Positions 43,785 to 50,839 of a stretch of 50,839 nucleotides of DNA are shown here, one piece after another. Within the stretch, counting starts at the first letter, position 1, and each line of letters opens with the position of its first letter. Location of the stretch: assembly GCA_938022935.1 (NCBI GenBank), contig CALIHL010000014.1, positions 1 through 50,839 of the forward strand, given 5' to 3'. The position numbers and the translations under genes are program-made. The notes beneath the pieces are model-generated. The model saw only the letters and a list, made by a program, of their open reading frames with translations. It made no database searches and had not been told where the DNA came from. Origin of the DNA: an uncultured Saprospiraceae bacterium (lineage in GTDB: Bacteria; Bacteroidota; Bacteroidia; Chitinophagales; Saprospiraceae).

Positions 43785-45755
43785 TTAGTCTACTTTTAAT
43801 AGCAAGAAACCTGCTTCTACACTTTGCCCTTCAGTAGCATACACTTCCGAAACGACTCCATCTTTGTCTGCCGAAATTGTATTTTCCATTTTCATGGAAG
43901 AAATGATCATTAAAGGGTCACCGGCCTTAACTTCCTGATTAGCTTCCACCATAATCTTGATAATTTGAGAAGGCATAGGTGCCTCGTAGCCTCCTTCTAC
44001 TTTTTCCACAACTTTAAGAGGGAAGCGTTCTTTCTTATCAAAAGAAATATTTCCGATTTCAGGGGAATGAATGAAAATCTTATTGCCTTTTGCAGCTATC
44101 GAAACTTGGTGTTGCACCTCGTTAATTCTAAAAGAAATATGAGGCCCATCTACAGTCACAAATTCAACTAACTTTTCGTTTTCTCCAATTTGAATATCAA
44201 ATTGGTTTTCGCCTTTTGCAGTATATGCTAGCTTCAATTCCTCTTCTTCAAATAGATAAGTTTCTTGTTGAGGGCTATAAGGATTACTTCTCCATCCTGA
44301 TGGCATTCCTTTTAACAAGGATCGTTTCTGATTTCTTTGATTCCAATAATAAAGTGTTGTCGCAATAGCTGCTAGTCCTTTTTGATGCTCAGATTTATTA
44401 GCAAAAGCTGATGCATCAAAGTGATTGGCTATATAATGCGTGTCGTAATCCCCTTGCTGGATAGCAGTCTGCTCAAAGAGGTGTAAGAGAAAGTCTTGGT
44501 TTGTCGTCAAACCTAAACACTTCAAATTCCTCAATGTATAAGCCATTTTTCGATGGGCTGAGCTTCGATTCTTATCCCAAATTATGACCTTCGCAATCAT
44601 CGGATCATAATGAATAGAAATTTCTGAGCCACTTTTAACTGCAGTCTCCATCCGCAACCCTTTCACTTGTGGTACTTCCCATAATTGAACAGTTCCTGTC
44701 GCAGGCAAAAAATCATTTTTAGGATCTTCCGCGTATAATCGAGCTTCTATCGCATAACCATTACTGATTACCTCTGCCTGTGTGATGGGTAACGGTTTGC
44801 CTTCTGCTATCTCAATTTGTAATGCTACCAAATCTATACCCGTCACTTCTTCTGTCACAGGATGCTCTACTTGTAGACGGGTATTGACTTCTAAAAAGAA
44901 AAAGTCATTGGTCGTATCATCAAAAATAAATTCGACGGTGCCGGCATTATCGTAGTTCAATGCCTTAGCGGCTTTAACGGCAGCCTCCCCCATCGTTGTT
45001 CTCAACTCTTCATTCAGAACTGGCGATGGGCTTTCTTCCAATACTTTTTGATAACGACGTTGGATCGTACATTCTCTTTCCAATACATGAATGGCATTGC
45101 CATGTTGGTCTCCAAAAATTTGAAATTCTATGTGCCTTCCTTTAGCTATATATCTTTCAATTATTAATTCGTCATCACCAAATGAAGACTTTCCTTCTCG
45201 TTTTGCAGCAGCGATTTTGGTTTCTAATTGTGAAGCGTCATGGACAATTCGCATCCCTTTTCCACCACCGCCAGCAGTTGCTTTTAGTAATAATGGAAAA
45301 CCAACATTCTTCGCTTCTTTGACCAAACGCTCGACACTTTGGTCGTCACCTTGATAGCCCGGAATAACTGGCACCTCATGCTCACGCATGATTGATTTAG
45401 CTCTTGACTTAGAACCCATAGCCTCAATGGCAGCTGCATTAGGCCCAATGAAGATGATTCCTTCGTCCTTACATTTTTTTGCAAAAGCAGTATTTTCTGA
45501 TAAGAATCCATAGCCCGGATGAATAGCATCCGCTCCTTGTTCTTTCGCAACTCTTATGATTTTATCTTGGTCGAGATAAGAAGCTGAAGGAGCATTATCG
45601 CCAATGTGCACTGCTATATCTGCTTCATTGACAAACAATCCTTCACTATCAGCATCCGAAAAAACGGCGATACTTTTGATGCCCATCTTTCGACATGTGC
45701 GGATGACCCGAGAGGCGATTTCTCCTCTGTTGGTTATTAATATCGTATTAATCAT
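43785..45755 (-). CDS. Biotin-dependent acyl-CoA carboxylase alpha subunit (MCC/GCC-like)
   Basis: The start is the Met at 45755 (MINTILITNRGEIASRVIRT). A longer frame from 45821 only adds an artificial Leu/Lys-rich tail read from the intergenic repeat. The 656-residue protein has the biotin carboxylase domains (about 1-445; LLKATAGGGGKGMRIV, the FLEVNTRLQVEHPVTE signature), a linker region (about 450-580) and a biotinyl domain ending with ISSMKMENT, the biotinylated Lys lying near residue 621. It carboxylates biotin with bicarbonate and ATP for the beta subunit encoded upstream. The layout matches methylcrotonyl-CoA and geranyl-CoA carboxylases; the true substrate is not decided. Confidence 0.93.
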   Translation of the reverse strand: MINTILITNRGEIASRVIRTCRKMGIKSIAVFSDADSEGLFVNEADIAVHIGDNAPSASYLDQDKIIRVAKEQGADAIHPGYGFLSENTAFAKKCKDEGIIFIGPNAAAIEAMGSKSRAKSIMREHEVPVIPGYQGDDQSVERLVKEAKNVGFPLLLKATAGGGGKGMRIVHDASQLETKIAAAKREGKSSFGDDELIIERYIAKGRHIEFQIFGDQHGNAIHVLERECTIQRRYQKVLEESPSPVLNEELRTTMGEAAVKAAKALNYDNAGTVEFIFDDTTNDFFFLEVNTRLQVEHPVTEEVTGIDLVALQIEIAEGKPLPITQAEVISNGYAIEARLYAEDPKNDFLPATGTVQLWEVPQVKGLRMETAVKSGSEISIHYDPMIAKVIIWDKNRSSAHRKMAYTLRNLKCLGLTTNQDFLLHLFEQTAIQQGDYDTHYIANHFDASAFANKSEHQKGLAAIATTLYYWNQRNQKRSLLKGMPSGWRSNPYSPQQETYLFEEEELKLAYTAKGENQFDIQIGENEKLVEFVTVDGPHISFRINEVQHQVSIAAKGNKIFIHSPEIGNISFDKKERFPLKVVEKVEGGYEAPMPSQIIKIMVEANQEVKAGDPLMIISSMKMENTISADKDGVVSEVYATEGQSVEAGFLLLKVD

Positions 45756-45757
45756 TT

Positions 45758-45862
45758 TAAGTTTAAGATTAAGTCGAAGTTTAAGATTGATTATAAGTTT
45801 AAAAATTAAAGTCGAGTGCAAGTGAAGTTTTAAACTTTCAACTTGAACTTAGACTTAAACTT
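45758..45862. repeat. AAGNNN hexamer repeats forming an inverted pair between the two carboxylase genes
   Basis: The left half (45758-45787) repeats AAGNNN about five times (AAG TTT AAG ATT AAG TCG AAG). The right half (about 45831-45862) carries the reverse-complement pattern (CTTNNN). The two can pair into a long imperfect hairpin in the 108-nt spacer. The unit matches that around the four-helix-bundle gene. Confidence 0.65.
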
Positions 45863-45863
45863 C

Positions 45864-47462
45864 TTAGTGTCTCCAAACACCGTAGCTGTCTGTTCCTTTT
45901 ATAGTTTGGTTGTAGACGACGTTGAGTACGAACCCTAAATAATTTCGAGTTTCTCTAGGATCAATTACGCCATCATCCCAAAGTTCGGAGCTAGAATACC
46001 AAGCAGAAGATTTTGATTCTGCTTCAGCCATGAGCATCGCTTTTAACATCGCTCCTTTTTCTTCGTCAAACTCTTGACCTAAGGACTTGGCTGAACTTCT
46101 CTGGATGATTTCCATAACGCCGGCCAATTGCTCGCTGCCCATCACACCAACTTTAGCATTAGGATAGGTAAATAAAAAACGAGGTTTGTAAGAACGGCCG
46201 TTCATGCCGTAGTTACCTGCTCCGTAAGAATTGCCCACCATTAATGTGATATGCGGCACTTCACTATTAGAAACGGCATTGATTAGTTTGGCTCCATTTT
46301 TTATAATCCCTCCTTCTTCATAAGCCTTACCGACCATATAGCCTGTTGTGTTATGGATGAAGATGATTGGGATATTGTTTTTATTACATAGCTGAATGAA
46401 TTGAGCTCCTTTGTTTGCTGATTCAGAGAAAATAACTCCATTGTTACCTATGATGCCAACTGGAAAACCATGAATATGAGTAAATCCAGTAATCAAAGTA
46501 TTTCCGTATTCAGGCTTGAACTCAGAGAAATCAGAACCGTCGGTAATGCGCATAACTAATTCACGAATATCGAAAGGCACTTTGATGTTAGCAGGAACAA
46601 CAGAGAGCAATTCATTCGAGCTATAAAGCGGCTCAGCGATATCTCCTGTTGGTGAAAAGTGCGGCTTGGTCACGTTTACAAATCGCATGATATCTCTTGC
46701 GATTCTCATACCATCTTTTTCGTCTTCCGCCAAATAATCAGAAACTCCAGAAACCCTGCTGTGCATTTCTGCTCCACCTAACTCTTCATCGGTGGAAACT
46801 TCATTGGTGGCCATTTTGACTAATGGTGGGCCCGCCAAAAATACCTTAGCTGATTTCTTTTGGAATATAGAAAAGTCAGACATCCCTGGCACGTAAGCAC
46901 CACCTGCAGTTGCATTACCGAATACAATGGAGATGGTAGTCAGTCCCATTTTAGAGCGATTGGTGATGTCTCGAAATGATCGCCCTCCGATATTAAAACA
47001 CCTCGCTTGATCAGGCAAGTTAGCACCACCGCTTTCTACTAAGTTGATGGATGGAAGCCTATTTTCCATGGTGATATCATTCACTCGAAGTGCTTTCATC
47101 ATAGTGGCATAATCTACAGAGCCACCTTTCCGCGTTCCAACATTAGAATTGATCACACATAACTTCCCACTCACCAGACCTATACCTGATACATTCGTTC
47201 CTCCTGCGCCAAAGCCTTTTCCTTCCAAGCCAGCCAAGGGCATTAATTCCAAGAAAGGACTATCCTCGTCCAAGACCAGTTCTATACGCTCTCTTGCTAA
47301 AAGTTTGTTTCGTTTACGAGCTCTTGCGATGTGCTTATCCTTCCCTTGAAAGAGGCTTTTTTCAAGATTCTTATCGAGTTTATCTACCAACTTTAGCATT
47401 TCAAGCTTATTTGCGGTAGCAGTTTGGCTATTAATATTGAAACTGGTTTTTAAGATTCCCAT
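45864..47462 (-). CDS. Acyl-CoA carboxylase beta (carboxyltransferase) subunit, MCC/GCC-like
   Basis: 532 residues with both carboxyltransferase lobes. The N-lobe has KLLARERIELVLDEDSPFLEL, LVESGGANLPDQ and GNATAGGAYVPGMSDF. The C-lobe has PVGIIGNNGVIFSESANKGAQFIQLC, NTTGYMVGKAYE and GNSYGAGNYGMNGR. The combination GGANLPDQ and AGGAYVPGMSD, together with LGGAEMHSRVSGVSDYLAEDE, is that of methylcrotonyl-CoA/geranyl-CoA carboxylases rather than propionyl-CoA carboxylase. It moves the carboxyl group from biotin to the gamma carbon of an enoyl-CoA. It is the first gene of the operon, with a palindrome 57 nt upstream of the start. Confidence 0.94.
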   Translation of the reverse strand: MGILKTSFNINSQTATANKLEMLKLVDKLDKNLEKSLFQGKDKHIARARKRNKLLARERIELVLDEDSPFLELMPLAGLEGKGFGAGGTNVSGIGLVSGKLCVINSNVGTRKGGSVDYATMMKALRVNDITMENRLPSINLVESGGANLPDQARCFNIGGRSFRDITNRSKMGLTTISIVFGNATAGGAYVPGMSDFSIFQKKSAKVFLAGPPLVKMATNEVSTDEELGGAEMHSRVSGVSDYLAEDEKDGMRIARDIMRFVNVTKPHFSPTGDIAEPLYSSNELLSVVPANIKVPFDIRELVMRITDGSDFSEFKPEYGNTLITGFTHIHGFPVGIIGNNGVIFSESANKGAQFIQLCNKNNIPIIFIHNTTGYMVGKAYEEGGIIKNGAKLINAVSNSEVPHITLMVGNSYGAGNYGMNGRSYKPRFLFTYPNAKVGVMGSEQLAGVMEIIQRSSAKSLGQEFDEEKGAMLKAMLMAEAESKSSAWYSSSELWDDGVIDPRETRNYLGFVLNVVYNQTIKGTDSYGVWRH

Positions 47463-47518
47463 ACGAAGTCGTTCCGTTATCTAATTAGTTGCTCGACCAA
47501 TTTAGGGAAAAATAATTA

Positions 47519-47538
47519 ATTAGTCACTAATGACTAAT
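47519..47538. promoter_or_regulatory. Candidate TetR operator: 20-bp palindrome
   Basis: ATTAGTCA-ctaa-TGACTAAT has perfect 8-bp arms and a 4-nt centre, 57 nt upstream of the carboxylase beta start. The size and symmetry suit a TetR dimer, and a TetR gene is in the same operon. No second copy was found elsewhere in the window. Confidence 0.5.
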
Positions 47539-47668
47539 ACTTTTTACACTGATGTAAATGCCGGAAGGGAGCAGGTCGTAATCAAAAGAGATTATAACCT
47601 CATATCATTTGCTTCGAAATAGAGATACCGCATTCCTCAAAATAGAGATGGCATAGGGATTTCCTTTT

Positions 47669-47696
47669 GCGGTCTGGACGGGACTCGACCCCATTC
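47669..47696 (-). pseudogene. 3' fragment of a tRNA-Asp-like gene
   Basis: Read on the minus strand, this stretch has a T-arm (ATGGG-GTCGAGT-CCCGT, a 5-bp stem with one G-U pair and a 7-nt loop) followed by CCAGACCGC. From memory, the same 3' end occurs in Bacteroidota tRNA-Asp. The matching 5' acceptor strand (GGTCTGG) is missing nearby, and the sequence further 5' does not fold into an anticodon arm, although GGTTAG and CTGTCA traces occur. It is therefore a truncated copy, perhaps an attachment-site scar. Confidence 0.55.
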
Positions 47697-47832
47697 CTAA
47701 CTTGCTAAGTATGACAGTCAGAACTTCAATTAGATATGACTAACCTTACTCCTTTCGCTCTATCTTTTCAATTCAAACGACAATTGAATGTCGACCCATT
47801 TAACAAAGAAGAAATTGACAGGTATATCGATT

Positions 47833-49341
47833 TTACCCTCGCGAGATGTCTAAACTATAATTATAAGTTTGGTTACCTGTGAAATGCTCAGGGACAGCTG
47901 CAATGACAAAGTACACTTCGCTATCTGATGAAGTAACCGATACTTCTATTGCTCCTTCAAAAGCGTCGTTCATTATGACGCTTTCATATCTATTTCGATT
48001 TCCACTCTTTATAACTACACGTGCTTCAAAATGTGCCCCAGCTCCTTCCGATCCTGTTTTATCACCTTTGAGATTTATAGTATACGTAGCATCATCGGTA
48101 TTATTGATTTTTATCACATTGTACCCCCATCCACGAGGTTGATAGACAGCTTCAGGGCTAAAGCTTGCATCAGTTCCGCGATCTGTTAACTCTAAGACGT
48201 ATCGATGAACGTATTGTGGATTGATATCTGCAAAATAAGAAGACTGTTGAAGTGCTCTATTTACTTGTGCAGTAGTGAGATAATCAAATCCGCCAGTATT
48301 TTGTGCTGCCCAATCTACATAATATTCTCTCAATACATCTCCACCAATCTTCTTGTAATGATATTCTTGAGGGAGCATAGCAATGTTATTATAAAAGCCT
48401 TCACTAAATATAGCGTCGTCAACTCCTTTGACTTCACTAAGAAAGTATAGGTAAGATTGTAAACCATATTGTTGGACTTCATATAACCAGTCTATTGGGT
48501 CCCCAGGTGCCGCATTAGAGAAAGAGTGCCATAGTGCCAATTGCGGATTTTCTGCTTTAGCCGTCGATTCTATAAATAAATTATCATCTCCAGGGTTTTT
48601 AGTCGTCTTGTACCACTGTGCAGTAGTCTCAATGTACCATTGCGAATCACCTTCATAAGTAAACCCAGGGCTATCAGATGAATATTGAAATATATGAAAT
48701 CCCTCATGGAGGGTATTATTATAATCTAAATGTGTTCCATTTGGAAGTGTTAGAAATGGCAAACCAAAACCATCTGTGCCTTGCCCATTACCCCACCCAG
48801 AAGGAAATAGGTCGTTAGCACCGTGATGTATATAGACATTATAAAAATATCCAGCCGCTGGATTAGGAGGGTCTTTCATATCGAGATTGTTTATACAGTC
48901 TCTTCTGATTGCAATTAATCTTTCGAACATTAACTCAAGATCGTCTTCATGATCAAATTTGGGGTCCCACCATATTGCAAAAATATCTTTCGTCCTAACT
49001 TCAAGTGTAGATATCGATCCAAAATCTGTTCGTAGGTTTAAGTCGACCGAATTATTATTAATCTCACATTTCGGCCCAGAGAAACCACTTAGGCAATCGC
49101 ATGACCCGTCTACACAGGTGCCACCATTTTCGCAAAAAACACCCTTACATGGATCAGTCTTGACTTCACAATTAGGTCCCGAGAATCCATCTGGACAAAT
49201 ACAGGTGCCATCATCACAGATGCCTCTATTTTGGCATGTAACAGGCTCACAAGGATCAGGATCAGAGCACCCATATATCATACCCAAAGTGAGAAAGATG
49301 TATAGGACAATATAGAAATATATTCTTTGGTTTTTCATCAC
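47833..49341 (-). CDS. EGF-domain lipoprotein with a putative HExxH zinc metallopeptidase domain
   Basis: 502 residues. A lipoprotein signal precedes Cys25 (MIYGC). Two six-cysteine EGF-like modules follow (about 30-58 and 64-92), each ending in GFSGPxC. The central domain contains LHEGFHIFQY, an HExxH motif (His212, Glu213, His216), with a downstream Glu238 in WYIETTAQW, as in gluzincin-type metallopeptidases. It is rich in Trp and Tyr. The C-terminal about 100 residues look like a beta-sandwich (WGYNVIKINNTDDATYTINL). I do not recognise a named peptidase family; it resembles uncharacterised secreted DUF6055-like proteins (weak). It is probably exposed on the outer membrane. Flanking gaps of 370 and 186 nt suggest a single-gene unit. 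Confidence 0.8.
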   Translation of the reverse strand: MMKNQRIYFYIVLYIFLTLGMIYGCSDPDPCEPVTCQNRGICDDGTCICPDGFSGPNCEVKTDPCKGVFCENGGTCVDGSCDCLSGFSGPKCEINNNSVDLNLRTDFGSISTLEVRTKDIFAIWWDPKFDHEDDLELMFERLIAIRRDCINNLDMKDPPNPAAGYFYNVYIHHGANDLFPSGWGNGQGTDGFGLPFLTLPNGTHLDYNNTLHEGFHIFQYSSDSPGFTYEGDSQWYIETTAQWYKTTKNPGDDNLFIESTAKAENPQLALWHSFSNAAPGDPIDWLYEVQQYGLQSYLYFLSEVKGVDDAIFSEGFYNNIAMLPQEYHYKKIGGDVLREYYVDWAAQNTGGFDYLTTAQVNRALQQSSYFADINPQYVHRYVLELTDRGTDASFSPEAVYQPRGWGYNVIKINNTDDATYTINLKGDKTGSEGAGAHFEARVVIKSGNRNRYESVIMNDAFEGAIEVSVTSSDSEVYFVIAAVPEHFTGNQTYNYSLDISRG

Positions 49342-49527
49342 TGCCAGATTAGCTGGCTATAGCTTTTACATTGTATTTGAATATCTGATTCTATACTATT
49401 GATTTAAATGCAAGCGAATAAAAGGATGATATAGACCTTCATTATCAAAGTGATTCCACCATCAATAAGAATTTACATAAACCAACAGAATAAGCTAAAA
49501 AACTTGAGTCATTTAGATAGCTATAAA

Positions 49528-50193
49528 TTAGTGCTTACCAATGGTCCATCCACTTGAAGATAAAAGTTCTTGAGCATTGCTCATTGGCTTAACTTCTAAC
49601 TGAGTGGCGAAAGTATCATTCCATCTATTAAGAAATCCGAATAAGGCAATTGTAGCACCCAACTCAACTATCTGATCATCTGAAAAGTACTTTTTTAGCT
49701 CGACAAAGTGATCTTCTGTAACAGCATTGGGTACGGAACCAGCAGCATATCCAAATCGCAGTGCTGCCCGCTCAGCATCACTAAATAATAGGCTTGTTTC
49801 AAACTCCCAAACAGCTTTCAATTTTTCATCAGATACACCATTATGTTTTGCTTCGCCTATAGTATGTGCTTGACAATACCTACAACCAGATGCATTACTA
49901 GAGACATGGGAAACCAGATTACGCAAGTACAGCGGTACACGATCTTTTCTCTTCATAAACTTAGAAGACCAGCCGATATTCTTCCATAGTAATTTGAGAA
50001 ATAACTTAGGAGATGTCTTTTCAGGATTGCCCAATAGTATACCTGATAAACTTGTAAATGCTGCTAATATAGCTGGCTCCCGAGCCATGGTCTTCATGGA
50101 GTTAGGAACAAAGCCCATATTCTTCTCTACAGCAGAAAAGAGAAAAGAATACTTCTTTAATTGATCATCGGAAATTGGCGTTACTGTGCTCAT
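49528..50193 (-). CDS. Carboxymuconolactone decarboxylase/AhpD-like protein
   Basis: 221 residues, all alpha-helical in appearance. The core motif SGCRYCQAHTIGEAKHNGVS carries the CxxC pair (Cys104, Cys107) and His110 of AhpD-type alkylhydroperoxidases. The C-terminal part (about 150-200) repeats the helical hairpin pattern (VELGATIALFGFLNRWNDTF). Such proteins are thought to reduce peroxides through the redox-active cysteines, but many family members are uncharacterised. It is divergent from the CaiB-like gene with a 78-nt gap. Confidence 0.88.
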   Translation of the reverse strand: MSTVTPISDDQLKKYSFLFSAVEKNMGFVPNSMKTMAREPAILAAFTSLSGILLGNPEKTSPKLFLKLLWKNIGWSSKFMKRKDRVPLYLRNLVSHVSSNASGCRYCQAHTIGEAKHNGVSDEKLKAVWEFETSLLFSDAERAALRFGYAAGSVPNAVTEDHFVELKKYFSDDQIVELGATIALFGFLNRWNDTFATQLEVKPMSNAQELLSSSGWTIGKH

Positions 50194-50271
50194 GCATCCA
50201 AATTACGCAATTCAATTTTTTATACTCAAGAGAAAGGATGATATTGTCTCAATCGATAAAATGAAACATAA

Positions 50272-50839
50272 ATGGGACCGCTAAAAGGAGTTAGAGTTAT
50301 AGAGATCGGAGGTATTGGTCCTGGTCCATTTGCAGGCATGCTGCTTGCGGATATGGGAGCAGAAGTCGTTGTTGTTGAACGCAAAGCAATGCCAGGCCTC
50401 AAACTACCCGACTGTAGTAGACGAGGAAAAAAGTCAATAGTCCTTAACTTAAAATCAGAAGAGGGTGTAGCAACTCTACTTCAGATGATTGAGAAAGCTG
50501 ACATCTTATTTGAAGGTTTTAGACCGGGCGTTATGGAGAAGCTTGGGCTCGGGCCTGATATTTGCTTGAAGCGAAATCCCAAAATCATATATGGTCGCAT
50601 GACAGGCTGGGGACAGACGGGACCTTTGGCTTATGCTGCTGGTCATGACATCAACTATATATCGCTCAGTGGCGCTCTATATGCGATGGGTCGCAAAACT
50701 GAAAAACCTGTTCCCCCACTTAATCTTGTTGGAGACTATGGAGGTGGAAGTATGTTTTTAGTTATGGGTATATTAGCTGCCCTGCATGAAAGAACACAAT
50801 CTGGCAAGGGGCAAGTCATTGATGCAGCCATGACGGAAG
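50272..50839 (+). CDS. Alpha-methylacyl-CoA racemase-like CaiB/BaiF protein (C-terminus outside window)
   Basis: The frame opens at the ATG at 50272 and runs to the window end (189 codons). It starts [20 protein letters not shown] and continues with the class III CoA-transferase fold: [41 protein letters not shown] and [14 protein letters not shown]. The stretch [18 protein letters not shown], then [20 protein letters not shown], is specific to alpha-methylacyl-CoA racemases, which invert the 2-methyl centre of branched acyl-CoAs. In AMACR the His-Asp pair around GHDINY is catalytic. Its proximity to the MCC-like carboxylase operon supports breakdown of methyl-branched acids. Confidence 0.92.
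   Translation, partial: MGPLKGVRVIEIGGIGPGPFAGMLLADMGAEVVVVERKAMPGLKLPDCSRRGKKSIVLNLKSEEGVATLLQMIEKADILFEGFRPGVMEKLGLGPDICLKRNPKIIYGRMTGWGQTGPLAYAAGHDINYISLSGALYAMGRKTEKPVPPLNLVGDYGGGSMFLVMGILAALHERTQSGKGQVIDAAMTE

Larger units (their letters stand above)
47463..47832. other. Intergenic region upstream of the carboxylase operon
   Basis: 370 bp. It contains the palindrome at 47519-47538, a 10-bp direct repeat AAATAGAGAT (47617-47626 and 47640-47649), and the tRNA-like fragment at 47669-47696. A 48-codon plus-strand frame (47736-47882) overlaps the end of the next gene and is not supported as a gene. Confidence 0.6.

Noticed and set aside
45756..45821. N-terminal extension of the carboxylase alpha subunit
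   Set aside because: It is translated from the AAGNNN repeat and gives an Ile/Leu/Lys-rich tail unlike the family. The Met at 45755 begins the conserved biotin carboxylase sequence.
47736..47882. 48-codon plus-strand frame with protein-like composition (MTNLTPFALSFQFKRQ...)
   Set aside because: Its last third is antisense to the end of the EGF lipoprotein gene, there is no promoter, and I recognise no family. It could at most be a transposase remnant.

Overview
The window looks like a chromosomal segment of a Bacteroidota bacterium, most like the Saprospiria/Chitinophagia side of the phylum, though the exact lineage cannot be fixed from the sequence alone. The evidence is a full-length SprA (type IX secretion/gliding translocon) directly downstream of ruvA, a TonB-dependent receptor with an N-terminal carboxypeptidase-D-like domain, many lipoproteins, GH3/beta-lactamase and TMTC-like proteins, and promoter motifs of the Bacteroidota type (TTTG, about 17-19 nt, TAnnTTTG). 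There are no rRNA genes, intact tRNA genes, CRISPR arrays, transposases or integrases. One 3' fragment of a tRNA-Asp-like gene is present.

Layout. 1-2.8 kb: the N-terminal part of a secreted PDZ-domain protein (minus), then a histidine kinase and its OmpR-type response regulator (plus). 2.8-11.7 kb: a tight minus-strand run. In transcription order it holds a TMTC-like membrane glycosyltransferase with TPRs, a GH3 + beta-lactamase fusion, a LolE/FtsX-type permease, a small conserved protein with its own promoter, two adjacent cyclophilin lipoproteins (one with a PKD domain) and a polyphosphate-glucokinase-type ROK kinase. This is mostly an envelope and periplasm theme. 11.8-14 kb: an AlkA-type DNA glycosylase meets an M1 metallopeptidase tail to tail. 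14.1-22.4 kb: sprA and ruvA. 22.5-28 kb: purD, then a three-gene periplasmic chaperone operon of two parvulin/SurA-like proteins around a SurA-N-like lipoprotein. These may help fold SprA and other outer-membrane barrels (inference).

28.3-38.9 kb: an SDR dehydrogenase, a split three-gene proton-translocating transhydrogenase (pnt) with a clear promoter, a strong hairpin terminator, and a 1290-residue receptor whose TonB barrel is followed by eight thrombospondin type 3 repeats and an OmpA domain. Divergent from it are an SSS-family Na+/solute symporter and a GT2 glycosyltransferase.

38.9-50.8 kb: a CoA-ester catabolic region. It encodes an MCC/geranyl-CoA-carboxylase-like biotin enzyme (beta then alpha), a TetR regulator inside the same operon, two enoyl-CoA hydratase/isomerase proteins, a BKACE (beta-keto acid cleavage) enzyme and an MDR oxidoreductase. 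After a gap it continues with a CxxC AhpD-like protein and an alpha-methylacyl-CoA-racemase-like CaiB protein that runs off the window. Together these suggest breakdown of a branched or isoprenoid-like acid, but the substrate is not determined. Two features in this region suggest past DNA mobility. A four-helix-bundle (23S rRNA intervening-sequence-type) gene sits inside the operon among hexanucleotide TAAGNN repeats that recur between the two carboxylase genes. The tRNA 3' fragment lies just upstream of the operon, next to a secreted EGF-domain putative metallopeptidase.
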